DNA of 40,781 nucleotides from a bacterium (GTDB lineage Bacteria > Planctomycetota > UBA1135 > GCA-002686595): NCBI GenBank assembly GCA_024226735.1, contig JAAELL010000337.1, positions 1 to 40,781 of the forward strand, written 5' to 3'. Below, piece after piece: positions 25,652-35,009 of this stretch; position 1 is the first letter of the stretch, and each line of letters begins with the position of its first letter. The position numbers were made by a program, and so were the translations under genes. The notes below the pieces were generated by a model, which saw only the letters and a list, made by a program, of their open reading frames with translations, was not told the DNA's origin and did no database searches.

Positions 25652-26860
25652 CTACAAGACCCGGTGCGCGAGCAGCACCGCCCACACAGTCGCGAGCGAG
25701 CCGAGCACCGCGCCGGTCCTCCATGCCTTCCCGTTCGCTGTCATCAGCACAGGCCCGAGCACCGGACCGGCGAGCACAGTGAGCCCCGCCCCGAGCGCGA
25801 CCGCGAGCGGGAGCCGGAGCGACGCCAGCTGCACGAGTGCCCACAGAACAGGCGGGAGCAACACGAGTGCCGGCGTTACCGACATCAACGCAATGAGCAC
25901 ATCGAGCCACGGCCGACCGCGCAGGGTCCAGCGCGCCAGAAGACCGGCGGCACTCGGTGCGAGGACCCAGACGGTGAGGTGCGCCGATCCGGGCGCGACT
26001 GCGAGGGCACAGGCGCACGGAAGAGCCCAGCCCCGCCAGACCGCCCGCGATACGCTCGTCGGCGACGCGCCGCTCGCGCGTCGCGCGGGCCATCCCCAGC
26101 ATCTCAACCGAGAGGCCCAGCAAGATCGCGCCAAGGCATGCGGTGTTGCCAGCCGCTACCGCCCCCTCGGCCCCCGCCGGTACGCCCAGCGTCGTCGCGA
26201 CCGCGTCGAGACCCAGAGTCACGACACCCGCGCAGAGCGCCACGAGCGTCACGCGCACCGGCAGCGCTGCGAGGGCGCGCGCCGCGGCGCTTAGCCGCAG
26301 AGCAGCGCGGCCGCAACGCCGACGAGGGCGTCGACCGGACGGGCGTAGTGGACGAGCCGCACGCCACCGACGTCGAAGAACGTGTCGTGGCGCGCGTCCG
26401 CGGCCCGCACCTCGCGCTCTGCGAGCGAGCGCACCAGGGCGAGCACGAGGTCTCCCATGTGCTGCACGCTGCGCGGGTCGAGGTGCTCGACCAGGTCGTC
26501 GGGTGCGTGGTACGCGGCCGCGCCCGCGACCAGCGCGATGTCGTAGCCGGACTTCCCGGCACGGTCGAAGACTTGGAAGTCGGTCGTATTGGGAAGGAGC
26601 TCGAACAGCTCCTCGGCGATCGAGCTCGCGGCGATCGTGGGGACGACGTGCGCGAGCCGCTCCACGAGCACCCCGTTCGGCGTGCCGACCTGGATCAGAC
26701 GTGCCGGGCCGCCGTTGCCGGCGGCCTCCAGGTTGACGAAGCAGTCGATGTCCGTGAACGACGGGTGCTCGTGCGCGAAGAGCTCTGCGCCGAGGCGACC
26801 GAGCTCCTCACCATCACTCAGCAGGACGACGACATCGGCGAGGAGCCGATGGTAGCCCAC
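25652..26860 (-). pseudogene. M28-family peptidase with C-terminal membrane region, truncated and frameshifted
   Basis: The minus-strand frame from 26860 begins inside an M28 aminopeptidase-like domain: ADVVVLLSDGEELGRLGAEL (catalytic EE), then NLEAAGNGGPARLIQVG and AAAYHAPDD (last metal His). The upstream half with the H-x-D and bridging Asp ligands is missing; the sigma-fusion gene ends 17 bases away. At ~26290 the frame stops (LLCG*), and hydrophobic sequence (LPVRVTLVALCAGVVTLGLD) continues in another frame. At ~26040 it shifts again to reach a membrane-rich tail ending LLAHRVL at 25652. Intact relatives, as I remember them, have several C-terminal helices. Two frameshifts plus truncation make this a decayed gene. 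Confidence 0.7.
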
Positions 26861-26876
26861 GCTACCGGGCCACGGA

Positions 26877-29252
26877 CTACATCGCCGAGGAGGGCTCCAT
26901 CCACACGCGCCAAATCGACTGCGGGGTCTGGTCGCGACTCTCGTCGACGACGCGCCAACCCGGAAGATGCACTTGCATCGGTCCCGGATCGTAGGCGGCT
27001 TCGAGGATCGCGTGGCCGTCGCTCAACGTGCGCGTGAGGACGCCGCCCGCGCCACGGATCTCGGCCGCGCCGAGCGGACGCGAGGCGCCCGCCACGTCCC
27101 GGGTGCCGACCCAGACGTGCTCGCGGCGCGCGGGCCGCAGGTGGACCTCCGCGACGAGCCGGTCGCCGTCCGCCGTGAGCCGCGAGCGACGACCGCCGTC
27201 GACGCGGTAACCCGACACCGTGACGAGCCACTCGAAGTCGACGTCGCGCGGGACCGCGTCCCAGACGATGTCACCGAATCTCCCCATGCGGCGGAGCGGC
27301 GGAAACGCCTCGCCCGCGCTCTCCGCGATTCGCCCCCGCTCGAGCTGCAGCTGCAGCTGCACGGCGAAGCGTTCGAGTGCTTCACCCCGCTCGTCGTACA
27401 CGCGAAACGCAAGCCCATGCGCGGGCAGCTCGTCGCGGCACACGAAGTCGACGCCAGTCGCGGGCACCACGACGTCCCGGCACGCCGGCATCCAGACACG
27501 AGCGTCGCCAGTGGGGGGGAGAAGCCGATAGGCGCCGTGCGGAACGCCCTCGAACGTGAACCGATGACCGCCGCTGCTCGGCTCGGCGGTCGCCGTGAAG
27601 AGGCGCCCGGAACCGTCCTGCGCAACGAGGCGCAGCACGCCACGTGGCGTGTGCGCTCCACTCTCGCTCGAGAGCAATCCGGTCAGATCGCCGAGCGGCA
27701 ACGGCCGCAGGATCGTGTCCACCGAAGCCGGCGCTCCCAAGCGCAGCTCGAGCTGGGTCGCGTAGCGCTCGAAGCGCGCGGCATCGACGCTGAGCTGCGC
27801 CGGCCCCGGGGCGAGGCCCGTCAACTCCCAGCGCCCCGCCTGGTCGGTGCGAGCGGTAGCGACGCGACCCCCGGCCACGGACACCCGAACTTCGGCATCC
27901 GTCAGCGGTCCGTCGTCGCCGGTCACCGAACCCCGAATGCGCGAACTCGGCGTGAAGCGCAACGACACGGGCCGCGGGTGTCGACCCGGCCAGACGTGCA
28001 CGCGCGCGGCTGCTGCCGAGCCTCCGTCGACAGTCCGTGCACGCAGCACGAGCGTGGACCGCAGCCCATGACGCGTCTGAACGAGATCGGGCAAGGGCGC
28101 AAACCGCACCCACGCTCGCCCCCCGACGCGCGCCGCGAGCCGCCCACGCTCGCTCGGCACCGAAGCGGGTTCACCCGGCAGCTCGAGCGAGAAGACCAGC
28201 GCATCCGCCGGCGCGTCTGCGTTCGCAAGCAGCAGCTCGTACGTGGGACCGACGCGCGCACGCACGACGACGGGCGCCGTACCGCCGTCATGTTCGATCG
28301 ACGGCGTGCACTCCAGCCGGCGTGCGCCGTCGTGGACCGTGAGCGCGTACGTCCCGAGCACCCCATCCGGCACGCGGCCGGTTCCTTCGCTCGTCGTCCG
28401 CGACTGCAGGCATTCGCCCGACGTCCCCTCGAGGACGAGGCTCAGCCCGGGCAATGGCTCCAACGTGCAGTCGTCGACGACGCGCAGCACGAGGGGCGCA
28501 CGCGCCGCGGCGGCGGCGACGGTCTCGGTCGTACGTGGGCGCACCGGGAGCTCCGGGGTGCCCTCGAGCTCGGCCTGCGGGATGGACTCGATCTCCGTGC
28601 GCGCCGCCGGTTCGACGGGGAGCACCGAAGGTGTCGAACCGAGCCGAGCGGGTGCCAAGATCGCCGTCGCGGTGATCAGCGCGGCGCAGGCGAAAGCACG
28701 CGTGAAGCGCCGGCCCGTCCGCGTCAAGGGGACCAGGGCGAGGCACCACGACCGACGGTCACCCCCGTGTGCGTCGTCGAGCTCCTGGCGCAAGCGCTCG
28801 ACCCCGCGGCGCACGCGGCTGCGCGCGGTCTCGACGGGCACGCCGAGGCGGGAGGCGATGTCGCGCGGCGGCAGATCCTCGAAGAAGCGTAGGTAGATCG
28901 CTGCGCGCATCCCCTCGGGCAGCGCTTCGATCGCGTTCGCGAGCTCGCGTTGCACCGAGAGCGTAGCCGCGATGTCGGCGGCCGACGGAGCGGTCGCCGG
29001 CCTCGCGACCTCACGCTCCCGCGCGCCGCGCCGATCCTCGGACCGGCACGCGTTCAACGCCAAGTTACGGGTCACGCGCGCGATCCATGCGCGCGGCGAG
29101 CCGAGCGCGCCCGGCGGGCGCTCCATCGCGGCGACCCAAGCGTCCTGCACGACGTCGTCGGCCCGACTCTCGTCGCGCACGAGCCGCCGCGCCAGGGCAC
29201 GGAGGAAGTCACGCTGCTCGAGCAGCGCGTCCAGGGTCGAGGGCTCTTCCAT
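26877..29252 (-). CDS. ECF sigma factor fused through a membrane helix to carboxypeptidase-regulatory-like domains (copy 1)
   Basis: A 791-residue protein. ATG at 29252 is preferred to GTG at 29264 because GGAG lies seven bases before it. Residues ~14-71 are sigma region 2 (FLRALARRLVRDESRADDVV, WIARVTRNLALN). Residues ~108-158 are region 4 (IEALPEGMRAAIYLRFFEDL, IASRLGVPVETARSRVRRGV). One membrane helix follows (~184-203, FACAALITATAILAPARLG). Residues ~240-791 are a long beta-rich region with carboxypeptidase-regulatory-like folds (SRIRGSVTGDDGPLTDAEVR, RTDQAGRWELTGLAPG), predicted outside the cytoplasm. It would be a membrane-tethered sigma factor with its own external domain. It is collinear with the protein at 30842-33286, and a coupled pair of membrane protein genes lies between them. 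Confidence 0.85.
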   Translation of the reverse strand: MEEPSTLDALLEQRDFLRALARRLVRDESRADDVVQDAWVAAMERPPGALGSPRAWIARVTRNLALNACRSEDRRGAREREVARPATAPSAADIAATLSVQRELANAIEALPEGMRAAIYLRFFEDLPPRDIASRLGVPVETARSRVRRGVERLRQELDDAHGGDRRSWCLALVPLTRTGRRFTRAFACAALITATAILAPARLGSTPSVLPVEPAARTEIESIPQAELEGTPELPVRPRTTETVAAAAARAPLVLRVVDDCTLEPLPGLSLVLEGTSGECLQSRTTSEGTGRVPDGVLGTYALTVHDGARRLECTPSIEHDGGTAPVVVRARVGPTYELLLANADAPADALVFSLELPGEPASVPSERGRLAARVGGRAWVRFAPLPDLVQTRHGLRSTLVLRARTVDGGSAAAARVHVWPGRHPRPVSLRFTPSSRIRGSVTGDDGPLTDAEVRVSVAGGRVATARTDQAGRWELTGLAPGPAQLSVDAARFERYATQLELRLGAPASVDTILRPLPLGDLTGLLSSESGAHTPRGVLRLVAQDGSGRLFTATAEPSSGGHRFTFEGVPHGAYRLLPPTGDARVWMPACRDVVVPATGVDFVCRDELPAHGLAFRVYDERGEALERFAVQLQLQLERGRIAESAGEAFPPLRRMGRFGDIVWDAVPRDVDFEWLVTVSGYRVDGGRRSRLTADGDRLVAEVHLRPARREHVWVGTRDVAGASRPLGAAEIRGAGGVLTRTLSDGHAILEAAYDPGPMQVHLPGWRVVDESRDQTPQSIWRVWMEPSSAM

Positions 29253-29356
29253 CGTCTGCTCCACTGGACACCGCGCCCTACGAAACCGGGGCAGCGATTC
29301 CGTGGAAAACTGGCTCGGCGCGGACCGGATCGCCGGTTCCCGGTGTCGTGTGGGGC

Positions 29357-30094
29357 ATGCAGTTCCTCCTTTCCCAGATCGACCTCCTGATTCGCGGCGA
29401 GTTCACGCACGCCGAGCGCCTGCGCCAAGCGCGGATCGAGATCCCCTCGCGCGCCCTGTCCGTCGGCGTGATCCTGCTCGGCGCCCTCTACGGCTTCTGC
29501 ATGGCGCTGTTCGGGACACTGCGCGGGGAGGGGTACGGGCTCACGCATACGCTGCTCGTGATGGTCAAGGTGCCCGCACTGTTCCTCCTGACTCTCGCGG
29601 TCACGTGTCCGTCGCTCTACGTCTTCTCGGCGATCGCTCGCTCGCGCCTGGGATTCCGTCAGACGCTGCGGCTCCTGCTCGCGGCTACGGCAGTCAGCCT
29701 GACGGTGCTGGCGAGCTTCGGCCCCGTGACCGCGTTCTTCACGTTCAGCACGAAGAGTCACGCGTTCATGCAGATCCTGAACTTCGTCGTCTTCGCCGCC
29801 TCTGGCTGCGTCGGGCTCGTCTTCCTGCACCAAGCGCTGTCGCGCGTTTTCGAAACGGACGCTGAACCGGTGGAAGCCGCCGAGGACGTCCCGCGCCCCG
29901 TCCCCACGCTGCACCGGCGCGGCTCGGCACGACGCATCTTCTTCTTGTGGACGCTGATCTACGGCACCGTCGGCGCGCAGATGGGCTGGATCCTGCGTCC
30001 CTTCATCGGTGCTCCGCACGTCGACGCGGAGACCTTCCGCGCGACCGAGTCCAACATTTTCGAAGGCATCCTCGAGGCACTGCGCTACCTGTGA
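29357..30094 (+). CDS. multi-span membrane protein, first of a related tandem pair
   Basis: A 245-residue protein from ATG 29357 (GTG at 29348 is an alternative). It has about five or six membrane segments: LSVGVILLGALYGFCMALFG, LVMVKVPALFLLTLAVTCPS, LLLAATAVSLTVLASFGPVT, LNFVVFAASGCVGLVFL and FFLWTLIYGTVGAQMGW. The closing GAQMGWILRPFIGAP signature is that of a widespread bacterial membrane family, which I recall being auto-labelled as actin-binding WH2; that label is not supported by anything visible. It diverges from sigma-fusion copy 1 (104 bases between starts) and overlaps the next gene by four bases (GTGA). Function unknown; it may partner the sigma fusions. Confidence 0.75.
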   Translation: MQFLLSQIDLLIRGEFTHAERLRQARIEIPSRALSVGVILLGALYGFCMALFGTLRGEGYGLTHTLLVMVKVPALFLLTLAVTCPSLYVFSAIARSRLGFRQTLRLLLAATAVSLTVLASFGPVTAFFTFSTKSHAFMQILNFVVFAASGCVGLVFLHQALSRVFETDAEPVEAAEDVPRPVPTLHRRGSARRIFFLWTLIYGTVGAQMGWILRPFIGAPHVDAETFRATESNIFEGILEALRYL

Positions 30095-30777
30095 ATGAAA
30101 CCCGCGCCGACGTCGAAGGCATCCTGCGCGCCAGCGGCCCATTCGCTCCGGAACGCGCCACCGTACGGTGGCGGCGCCTGATCGCCGTCGCTTGTCTCGG
30201 CAGCTCGACGTACGGGCTCGCGATGGGCTCGCTCGGCGGCAAGCTCGCGGGTGCCCTCTACTCGGCCGTCAAGATGCCGGCTCTGCTGCTCGGAACGACC
30301 GCCGTCTGCGTGCCGAGCTTCTACGTCTTCAATGCGCTGCTCGGACTCCGGGCGGACTTCGCGCCGGCCCTGCGCGGCATCCTCGCCGCGCAGGGCACGG
30401 CCGCGGTGGCGCTTTGCGCATGGACGCCGGTGACCCTGTTTTTCTACGCTTCCGGCATCGACTATCCGGTGGCGCTCCTGTGGAACGTGAGTGCGCTCGG
30501 ACTGGCGGCCGGCGCGGGGCAAATCACCCTGGGCCGGCACTACCGACCACTCCTCGAGCGCGACCGACGGCACCGGCACGCCCTCACGACTTGGTTCGTC
30601 CTCTACCTCTTCGTCAGCGTCAAGGTTGCGTGGGTCCTGCGACCCTTCGTCGGGGATCCACGCCTCGAGACCAACTTCGTGCGGCCCGACGCGTGGCAGG
30701 AGAATCCCTACGCGAACTTGTTCTGGACCGCTGCTGGACTCGTGTGGGGTGCTTGGCGGACGTTGATGGGAGGGTGA
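30091..30777 (+). CDS. multi-span membrane protein, second of a related tandem pair
   Basis: A 228-residue protein with a GTG start overlapping the preceding TGA (GTGA), so translation is coupled. Its design parallels the previous protein: LIAVACLGSSTYGLAMGSLG, AVKMPALLLGTTAVCVPSFY (compare MVKVPALFLLTLAVTCPSLY), AVALCAWTPVTLFFYASG, and the late VKVAWVLRPFVGDPRLET in place of GAQMGWILRPFIGAP. The pair looks like an old duplication that may form a heteromer. It is followed by sigma-fusion copy 2, with 64 bases between the stop and the preferred ATG. Confidence 0.75.
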   Translation: MNETRADVEGILRASGPFAPERATVRWRRLIAVACLGSSTYGLAMGSLGGKLAGALYSAVKMPALLLGTTAVCVPSFYVFNALLGLRADFAPALRGILAAQGTAAVALCAWTPVTLFFYASGIDYPVALLWNVSALGLAAGAGQITLGRHYRPLLERDRRHRHALTTWFVLYLFVSVKVAWVLRPFVGDPRLETNFVRPDAWQENPYANLFWTAAGLVWGAWRTLMGG

Positions 30778-30841
30778 GCGTCAGGGTTCTGCAAGAGCCT
30801 GCAACGTTTCCGGCGCACGTGCATGAATGCAGGTCGAGCCC

Positions 30842-33286
30842 ATGAGTGCACGTCCCGCCCCCCTCCAGATCGAAGACCTACTCGACCACGCCGAGTGGAT
30901 CGGGCGCTTGGCGCGGCGGCTCGTCGGAGACGCCCATGCCGACGATCTCGTGCAGGAGACTTGGCTCGCGGCGCTCCGCACGCGCCCGCGAACGGACCGC
31001 TCCTTGCGCCCGTGGCTGGCCCGGGTCGTACGCAACTTCGCACGCCAACACGCGCGCGGCGCGCGCAGCGCCGAGCAGCTGACGGAATCGAGTGCGCCGC
31101 TGCCGTCGGCCGCCGAGCTCGCCGAGCGCGCGGAGGCCCAGGCGACGCTCGTGCGTGCCGTCCTCGCGCTCGACGAGCCGCAGCGCTCGACCGTGCTGCT
31201 GCGCTACTTCGAGGGCATGACGAGCGAACAGATCGCCAGCCGTCTCGGTGTCCCCGCCGCGACGGTCCGCAGCCGCCTGCGCAGGGCGCTCGACGAGCTG
31301 CGCGGCAGGCTGGATGCCACCGCGGGAGATCGAGGGGCATGGCTCGCCGCGCTCACTCCCCTGACCTTCCCCGCACCGTGGACCGTTGGGTTCCTCGCAA
31401 TGAAACTGAGTACGAAAGTCGGTGTCGCCTGCGGTCTCGCAGCTCTGCTCGCCGTCGGCGGATACGGATTGCGCAGACTCGTCCCCGCGTCTGGCGGCGA
31501 GCACGGCAACGCCCCCGCGGAGACGGCGCTCGAGACGGCGGGACAGGGGGAGCAGCCGGGCTCGAGCGTCGACGCGGCCGCGTCGCCGGCGTCCGAGGTG
31601 GCACGCGCCCCGATCCCGGCATCGCCCACAACGGAGCCCGCGGCGTCCGACACGGCGACATGGCGCGGCCGGCTCGTCGACGAGCGCACGGGCGAGTCCG
31701 TGCCGCGGTTCCAGCTCGTCGTGGGTCAGGGCGATCGGAAGGACGAGCTCGAGAGCGATGCGGACGGGCTCTTCACGACCACGACGGCGTTCGCCGCAGG
31801 CGCGCTCGAGCTGCGGCTCAACGATCATCCGGAAGTCGCACGCAACACGATGCTGCAGATCGGTGCGAGCACGCTCGATCGCTCGAGCGCCACGAGCTTC
31901 GCGTTCGACCCGGCGCAGGCCGCCGTCGTCCACGACGTCCCGATCGAGGTCGGGCCGACCTACCGGCTCGACCTCGGAAAGCCACCGGAGCTAGCGCTCG
32001 AGGACCTCGTTGCGACTGTCCTCGCGAAAGACCGCACTTGGCGCAACTACCTGCGCGCCGTCGGATCGACGCCCGTGCGCGCCGGCGACCGGCCATGGTC
32101 GCGCTTCGGCCGGTCGCCGCGAGGCACGCTCGAGAATGGCCCGCCCTGGATCCTCGAAGTGCGCAGCACGGACGGCCTGTGGCTCGGGCGCGGCGAGGTC
32201 GACTCGATCGTCGGCATCTACCCCGGCGCCGTACACGTCGAACTCGAATCGCGCGGCCGAGTCGTGGGCCAGGTGCTCGACACCGGCGGAGCTCCCGTCG
32301 CGGACGTCTCCGTCTCCGTTCACGCGGGCGACACGCGCGAGGCCACGAAGACGGACGAGCGGGGCGCGTATACGATCGAGTGGGTTCCGCCGGCGAGCTA
32401 CGCGATCGAGGCGCACTCGCCGCGGCACGAGCCCGTGCAGGCAGCGTGCGAAGTACGCGCGAACGAGGACACGACCCACGACGTGACGCTCGTCGCCCTG
32501 CAGCGGTCCGGAGCAATCTCGGGGACCCTCGCGAGCCGCACGGGCGAGTACGCCGAGCCCGTGCTCCTCGTGTTGGCGGCCAAGGACGACCTCGCGCGCC
32601 AGCTACACGCGATGGCCCAGTGGCAAGCGAGCGAGGACGGCACGCAACACGGGACCTTCGCGTTCGAGGACGTCCCGTCCGGCGACTACGTCCTGTGGGC
32701 GCACTCGGTCATGGACTGCTTCGCCTGGTCCCCCACCCAACACGCCGTCCGCCCCCCAGCGAGCGGCCTCGAGCTGGTGTGCCTCGACGACGCGCCGACC
32801 GCGCACCTCTCCTTCCGCGTGCTCGACGCGGAGACGGGAGCGAAGCTCGACTCGTTCCACCTTAGCTACTCGGCCAACGGAGCCCTGGAGATGGGAATCG
32901 GCATGAGTACCGACGCCGCGCACTTGCTCGACGTGCCCACGGACGGCTCGCTCGACTGGGCCGTCGGCGCCGACGGCTACGCGACCGCGTTCGGCACGCT
33001 CGCCGACTTCACGTCCGGGGGCTCGTTCCGAACGGCCGAAGTGCAGCTCGAACGGGGTTGGCGCGCGCGCATCCAAGCCGTCGCTCCCGACGGGGCAGCC
33101 GTCTCCGGCGTGTCCATCACCGTCGACGGAACACGGGTCGCCACGACCGACGAAGACGGCTTCGCGACGATCCAAGCGGACGCACGACCCGCCGCGATCG
33201 TTCTTCGCACGCGCACGGGGAGCACCGCGACGGCGGATTCGGTCTACGACCTCAAGCTCTCGAACGAAGTTACCGTGAATCGTTGA
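30842..33286 (+). CDS. ECF sigma factor fused through a membrane helix to carboxypeptidase-regulatory-like domains (copy 2)
   Basis: An 814-residue protein; ATG 30842 has a weak AGGTCGAG site before it (ATG 30827 is an alternative with none). Sigma region 2 covers ~12-67 (WIGRLARRLVGDAHADDLVQ, WLARVVRNFARQ). Region 4 covers ~104-156 (LDEPQRSTVLLRYFEGMTSE, IASRLGVPAATVRSRLRRAL). A membrane helix covers ~192-209 (VGVACGLAALLAVGGYGL), followed by an Ala/Glu/Ser-rich linker. The remainder is a beta-rich external region with carboxypeptidase-regulatory-like units (GRVVGQVLDTGGAPVADVSV, KTDERGAYTIEWVPP, GTFAFEDVPSGDYVLWA). Copy 1 matches it segment by segment (GPTYRL/GPTYEL, HLSFRVLDAETG/GLAFRVYDERGE). 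Probably activated by an envelope signal with proteolytic release; that mechanism is inference. Confidence 0.85.
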   Translation: MSARPAPLQIEDLLDHAEWIGRLARRLVGDAHADDLVQETWLAALRTRPRTDRSLRPWLARVVRNFARQHARGARSAEQLTESSAPLPSAAELAERAEAQATLVRAVLALDEPQRSTVLLRYFEGMTSEQIASRLGVPAATVRSRLRRALDELRGRLDATAGDRGAWLAALTPLTFPAPWTVGFLAMKLSTKVGVACGLAALLAVGGYGLRRLVPASGGEHGNAPAETALETAGQGEQPGSSVDAAASPASEVARAPIPASPTTEPAASDTATWRGRLVDERTGESVPRFQLVVGQGDRKDELESDADGLFTTTTAFAAGALELRLNDHPEVARNTMLQIGASTLDRSSATSFAFDPAQAAVVHDVPIEVGPTYRLDLGKPPELALEDLVATVLAKDRTWRNYLRAVGSTPVRAGDRPWSRFGRSPRGTLENGPPWILEVRSTDGLWLGRGEVDSIVGIYPGAVHVELESRGRVVGQVLDTGGAPVADVSVSVHAGDTREATKTDERGAYTIEWVPPASYAIEAHSPRHEPVQAACEVRANEDTTHDVTLVALQRSGAISGTLASRTGEYAEPVLLVLAAKDDLARQLHAMAQWQASEDGTQHGTFAFEDVPSGDYVLWAHSVMDCFAWSPTQHAVRPPASGLELVCLDDAPTAHLSFRVLDAETGAKLDSFHLSYSANGALEMGIGMSTDAAHLLDVPTDGSLDWAVGADGYATAFGTLADFTSGGSFRTAEVQLERGWRARIQAVAPDGAAVSGVSITVDGTRVATTDEDGFATIQADARPAAIVLRTRTGSTATADSVYDLKLSNEVTVNR

Positions 33287-33359
33287 GGAAGTGTAACTCG
33301 CCCCGGGCACGGCGGTAGAAGCACTGGGGCAAGCGACCGCCACGCGTTCGCCGCTCCGC

Positions 33360-33383
33360 GCCGTCCGAGCGACAACGGACGGC
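33360..33383 (+). terminator. terminator-like hairpin after sigma-fusion copy 2
   Basis: GCCGTCCG-agcgacaa-CGGACGGC is a perfect 8-pair stem 74 bases after the stop at 33286 and 43 bases before the next start. No T-tract follows. Confidence 0.35.
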
Positions 33384-33425
33384 GGCGCGTTCCTCCCCGC
33401 GTCCCGAAGCCTTCCGAGGTGAGTC

Positions 33426-35009
33426 ATGCCGCGACCCTCGTTCCTCCTCGCTCCGGTTCTCTGCGCAGCGATCCTCACACCCTTCGCTCGTGCCGACGTC
33501 GAGCTCCCCGCCCTTTTCGGCGACGGGATGGTCCTGCAGCGCAACGTCCCCGTGCGTGTCTGGGGCCGCGCGGGTGACGGCGAGAAGGTCACCGTCGCCT
33601 TCGCCGGCGGCACACGCACGACGACAACCGGTGCCGACGGTCATTGGCGGGTCGAGCTCGACCCTCTACAGGCTGGCGGACCGCACGTCCTGACGGTTCG
33701 CGCCAGCAACACGCTGAGCTTCGACGACGTCTACGTCGGCGACGTCTGGCTCGGCTCCGGCCAGTCGAACATGGTGATGACCGTGCGCTACTGCAGCGCG
33801 TTCGAAGAAGAGGCGCCGCGAGCGGACCTGCCGCTGATCCGCATGTTCCGCGAGGCCTCGCCGCCGGCGTCCGAGCCACAGTGGCGCGGCAAGGGCCGCT
33901 GGGTCGTCTGCTCGCCCGAGACCGTCGGCGACTTCTCCGGCGTGCTCTATTACTTCGGACGACGCGTGCACGCGGAGGTCGGAGTGCCGATCGGCCTTAT
34001 CGAGTCGGCGATGTCGGCGACACCGATCCAATGCTGGATCAGCGCGCGTGCCCAGCACGCGTCGCCGGCGCTCGGAGAGTTCGCGGCCGTCGAGGAGCAG
34101 GCGTTCCACAAGTTCGACATCCCGCTCGAGCAGACGCGATACAAGTCACGCGTCATCCGCTGGCGGGAGCTCGCCGCCGAGGCCAAGGCCCATGGCAAGA
34201 AGCCACCGCGCAAGCCGAAGAACCACGCCGAGCTCTACATGCGCCAGGGTGGTGTCGGCGGGTTGTTCAACGGCAAGATCGCTCCGCTCATCCCCTACTC
34301 GCTGCGCGGGATCCTGTGGTACCAAGGCGAGAACAATGTCCAGCAAGCTCCTCTGTACCGCTTTCAGCTGCCGCTGTTGATCCAAGACTGGCGCACCCGC
34401 TGGGGACAGGGCGAGCTGCCTTTCGCCTGGGTCCAGCTGCCGAACTTCGCCGAGGGTCGCACGGACGCGGACTGGGCTCTCGTGCGCGAAGCGATGCGGC
34501 GCGCCCTCCGCGTTCCGAACACCGGGATGGCCGTCGCCCTCGATCTCGGCGAGAAGGTCGACATCCACCCGCGCAACAAACGCGACGTCGGCGAGCGGCT
34601 CGCGGCGTGGGCCCTGGGCAAGGTGTACGCACGCGACGTCGCGACGTCGGGCCCGTTGCCAGTCGCATGGGAAGTGCAGGGCGGGCGGATGGCGGTGCGT
34701 TTCGATCACGCGGGCGAGGGCTTGGTCGTGCGCGGCAGCTCGGTCATCGGGTTCGAGCTGTCCGGAGAGGACGGGATCTGGCACCCGGCCTTTGCGCGCG
34801 CCGAAGGCGCACGAGTCTTCGTCGCGAGCGAAGCGGTTCCCGCCCCACGCCACGTGCGCTACGCGTGGGCCCCGGATCCCGACTTCAACCTCTACAACGA
34901 CGCCGGGTTGCCGGCCTCGCCGTTCACGAGCGAGGACATGCCGGACTGCCGCTTCAGCCACGCCAAGATGAAGCGACCGTTCTGGTACGTGCGCCTGGCG
35001 TCACGGTAA
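33426..35009 (+). CDS. sialate O-acetylesterase-like SGNH esterase, secreted
   Basis: A 527-residue protein with signal peptide MPRPSFLLAPVLCAAILTPF ARA. It opens with the family's beta-domain (LPALFGDGMVLQRNVPVRVW). The SGNH core follows: DVWLGSGQSNM (catalytic Ser ~114), the family block LRGILWYQGENN (~295-306), and DIHPRNKRDVGERLA (~379-393) carrying the Asp and His. Members remove acetyl groups from sialic acids or from plant and algal polysaccharides; in planctomycetes the latter is more likely. With the two sulfatases it suggests removal of decorations from complex glycans. The length is normal and no lesion is seen. Its 3' end overlaps the antisense small gene by nine bases. Confidence 0.9.
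   Translation: MPRPSFLLAPVLCAAILTPFARADVELPALFGDGMVLQRNVPVRVWGRAGDGEKVTVAFAGGTRTTTTGADGHWRVELDPLQAGGPHVLTVRASNTLSFDDVYVGDVWLGSGQSNMVMTVRYCSAFEEEAPRADLPLIRMFREASPPASEPQWRGKGRWVVCSPETVGDFSGVLYYFGRRVHAEVGVPIGLIESAMSATPIQCWISARAQHASPALGEFAAVEEQAFHKFDIPLEQTRYKSRVIRWRELAAEAKAHGKKPPRKPKNHAELYMRQGGVGGLFNGKIAPLIPYSLRGILWYQGENNVQQAPLYRFQLPLLIQDWRTRWGQGELPFAWVQLPNFAEGRTDADWALVREAMRRALRVPNTGMAVALDLGEKVDIHPRNKRDVGERLAAWALGKVYARDVATSGPLPVAWEVQGGRMAVRFDHAGEGLVVRGSSVIGFELSGEDGIWHPAFARAEGARVFVASEAVPAPRHVRYAWAPDPDFNLYNDAGLPASPFTSEDMPDCRFSHAKMKRPFWYVRLASR

Noticed and set aside
23444-27037. A 1197-residue plus-strand open frame across the peptidase and M28 remnant
   Set aside because: Antisense to clear protein-coding sequence on the minus strand, low complexity, no ribosome site or domain.
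28500-28900. Arg-rich plus-strand frames opposite the sigma region
   Set aside because: Mirror frames of the sigma-fusion gene on the minus strand, whose regions 2 and 4 are unambiguous.
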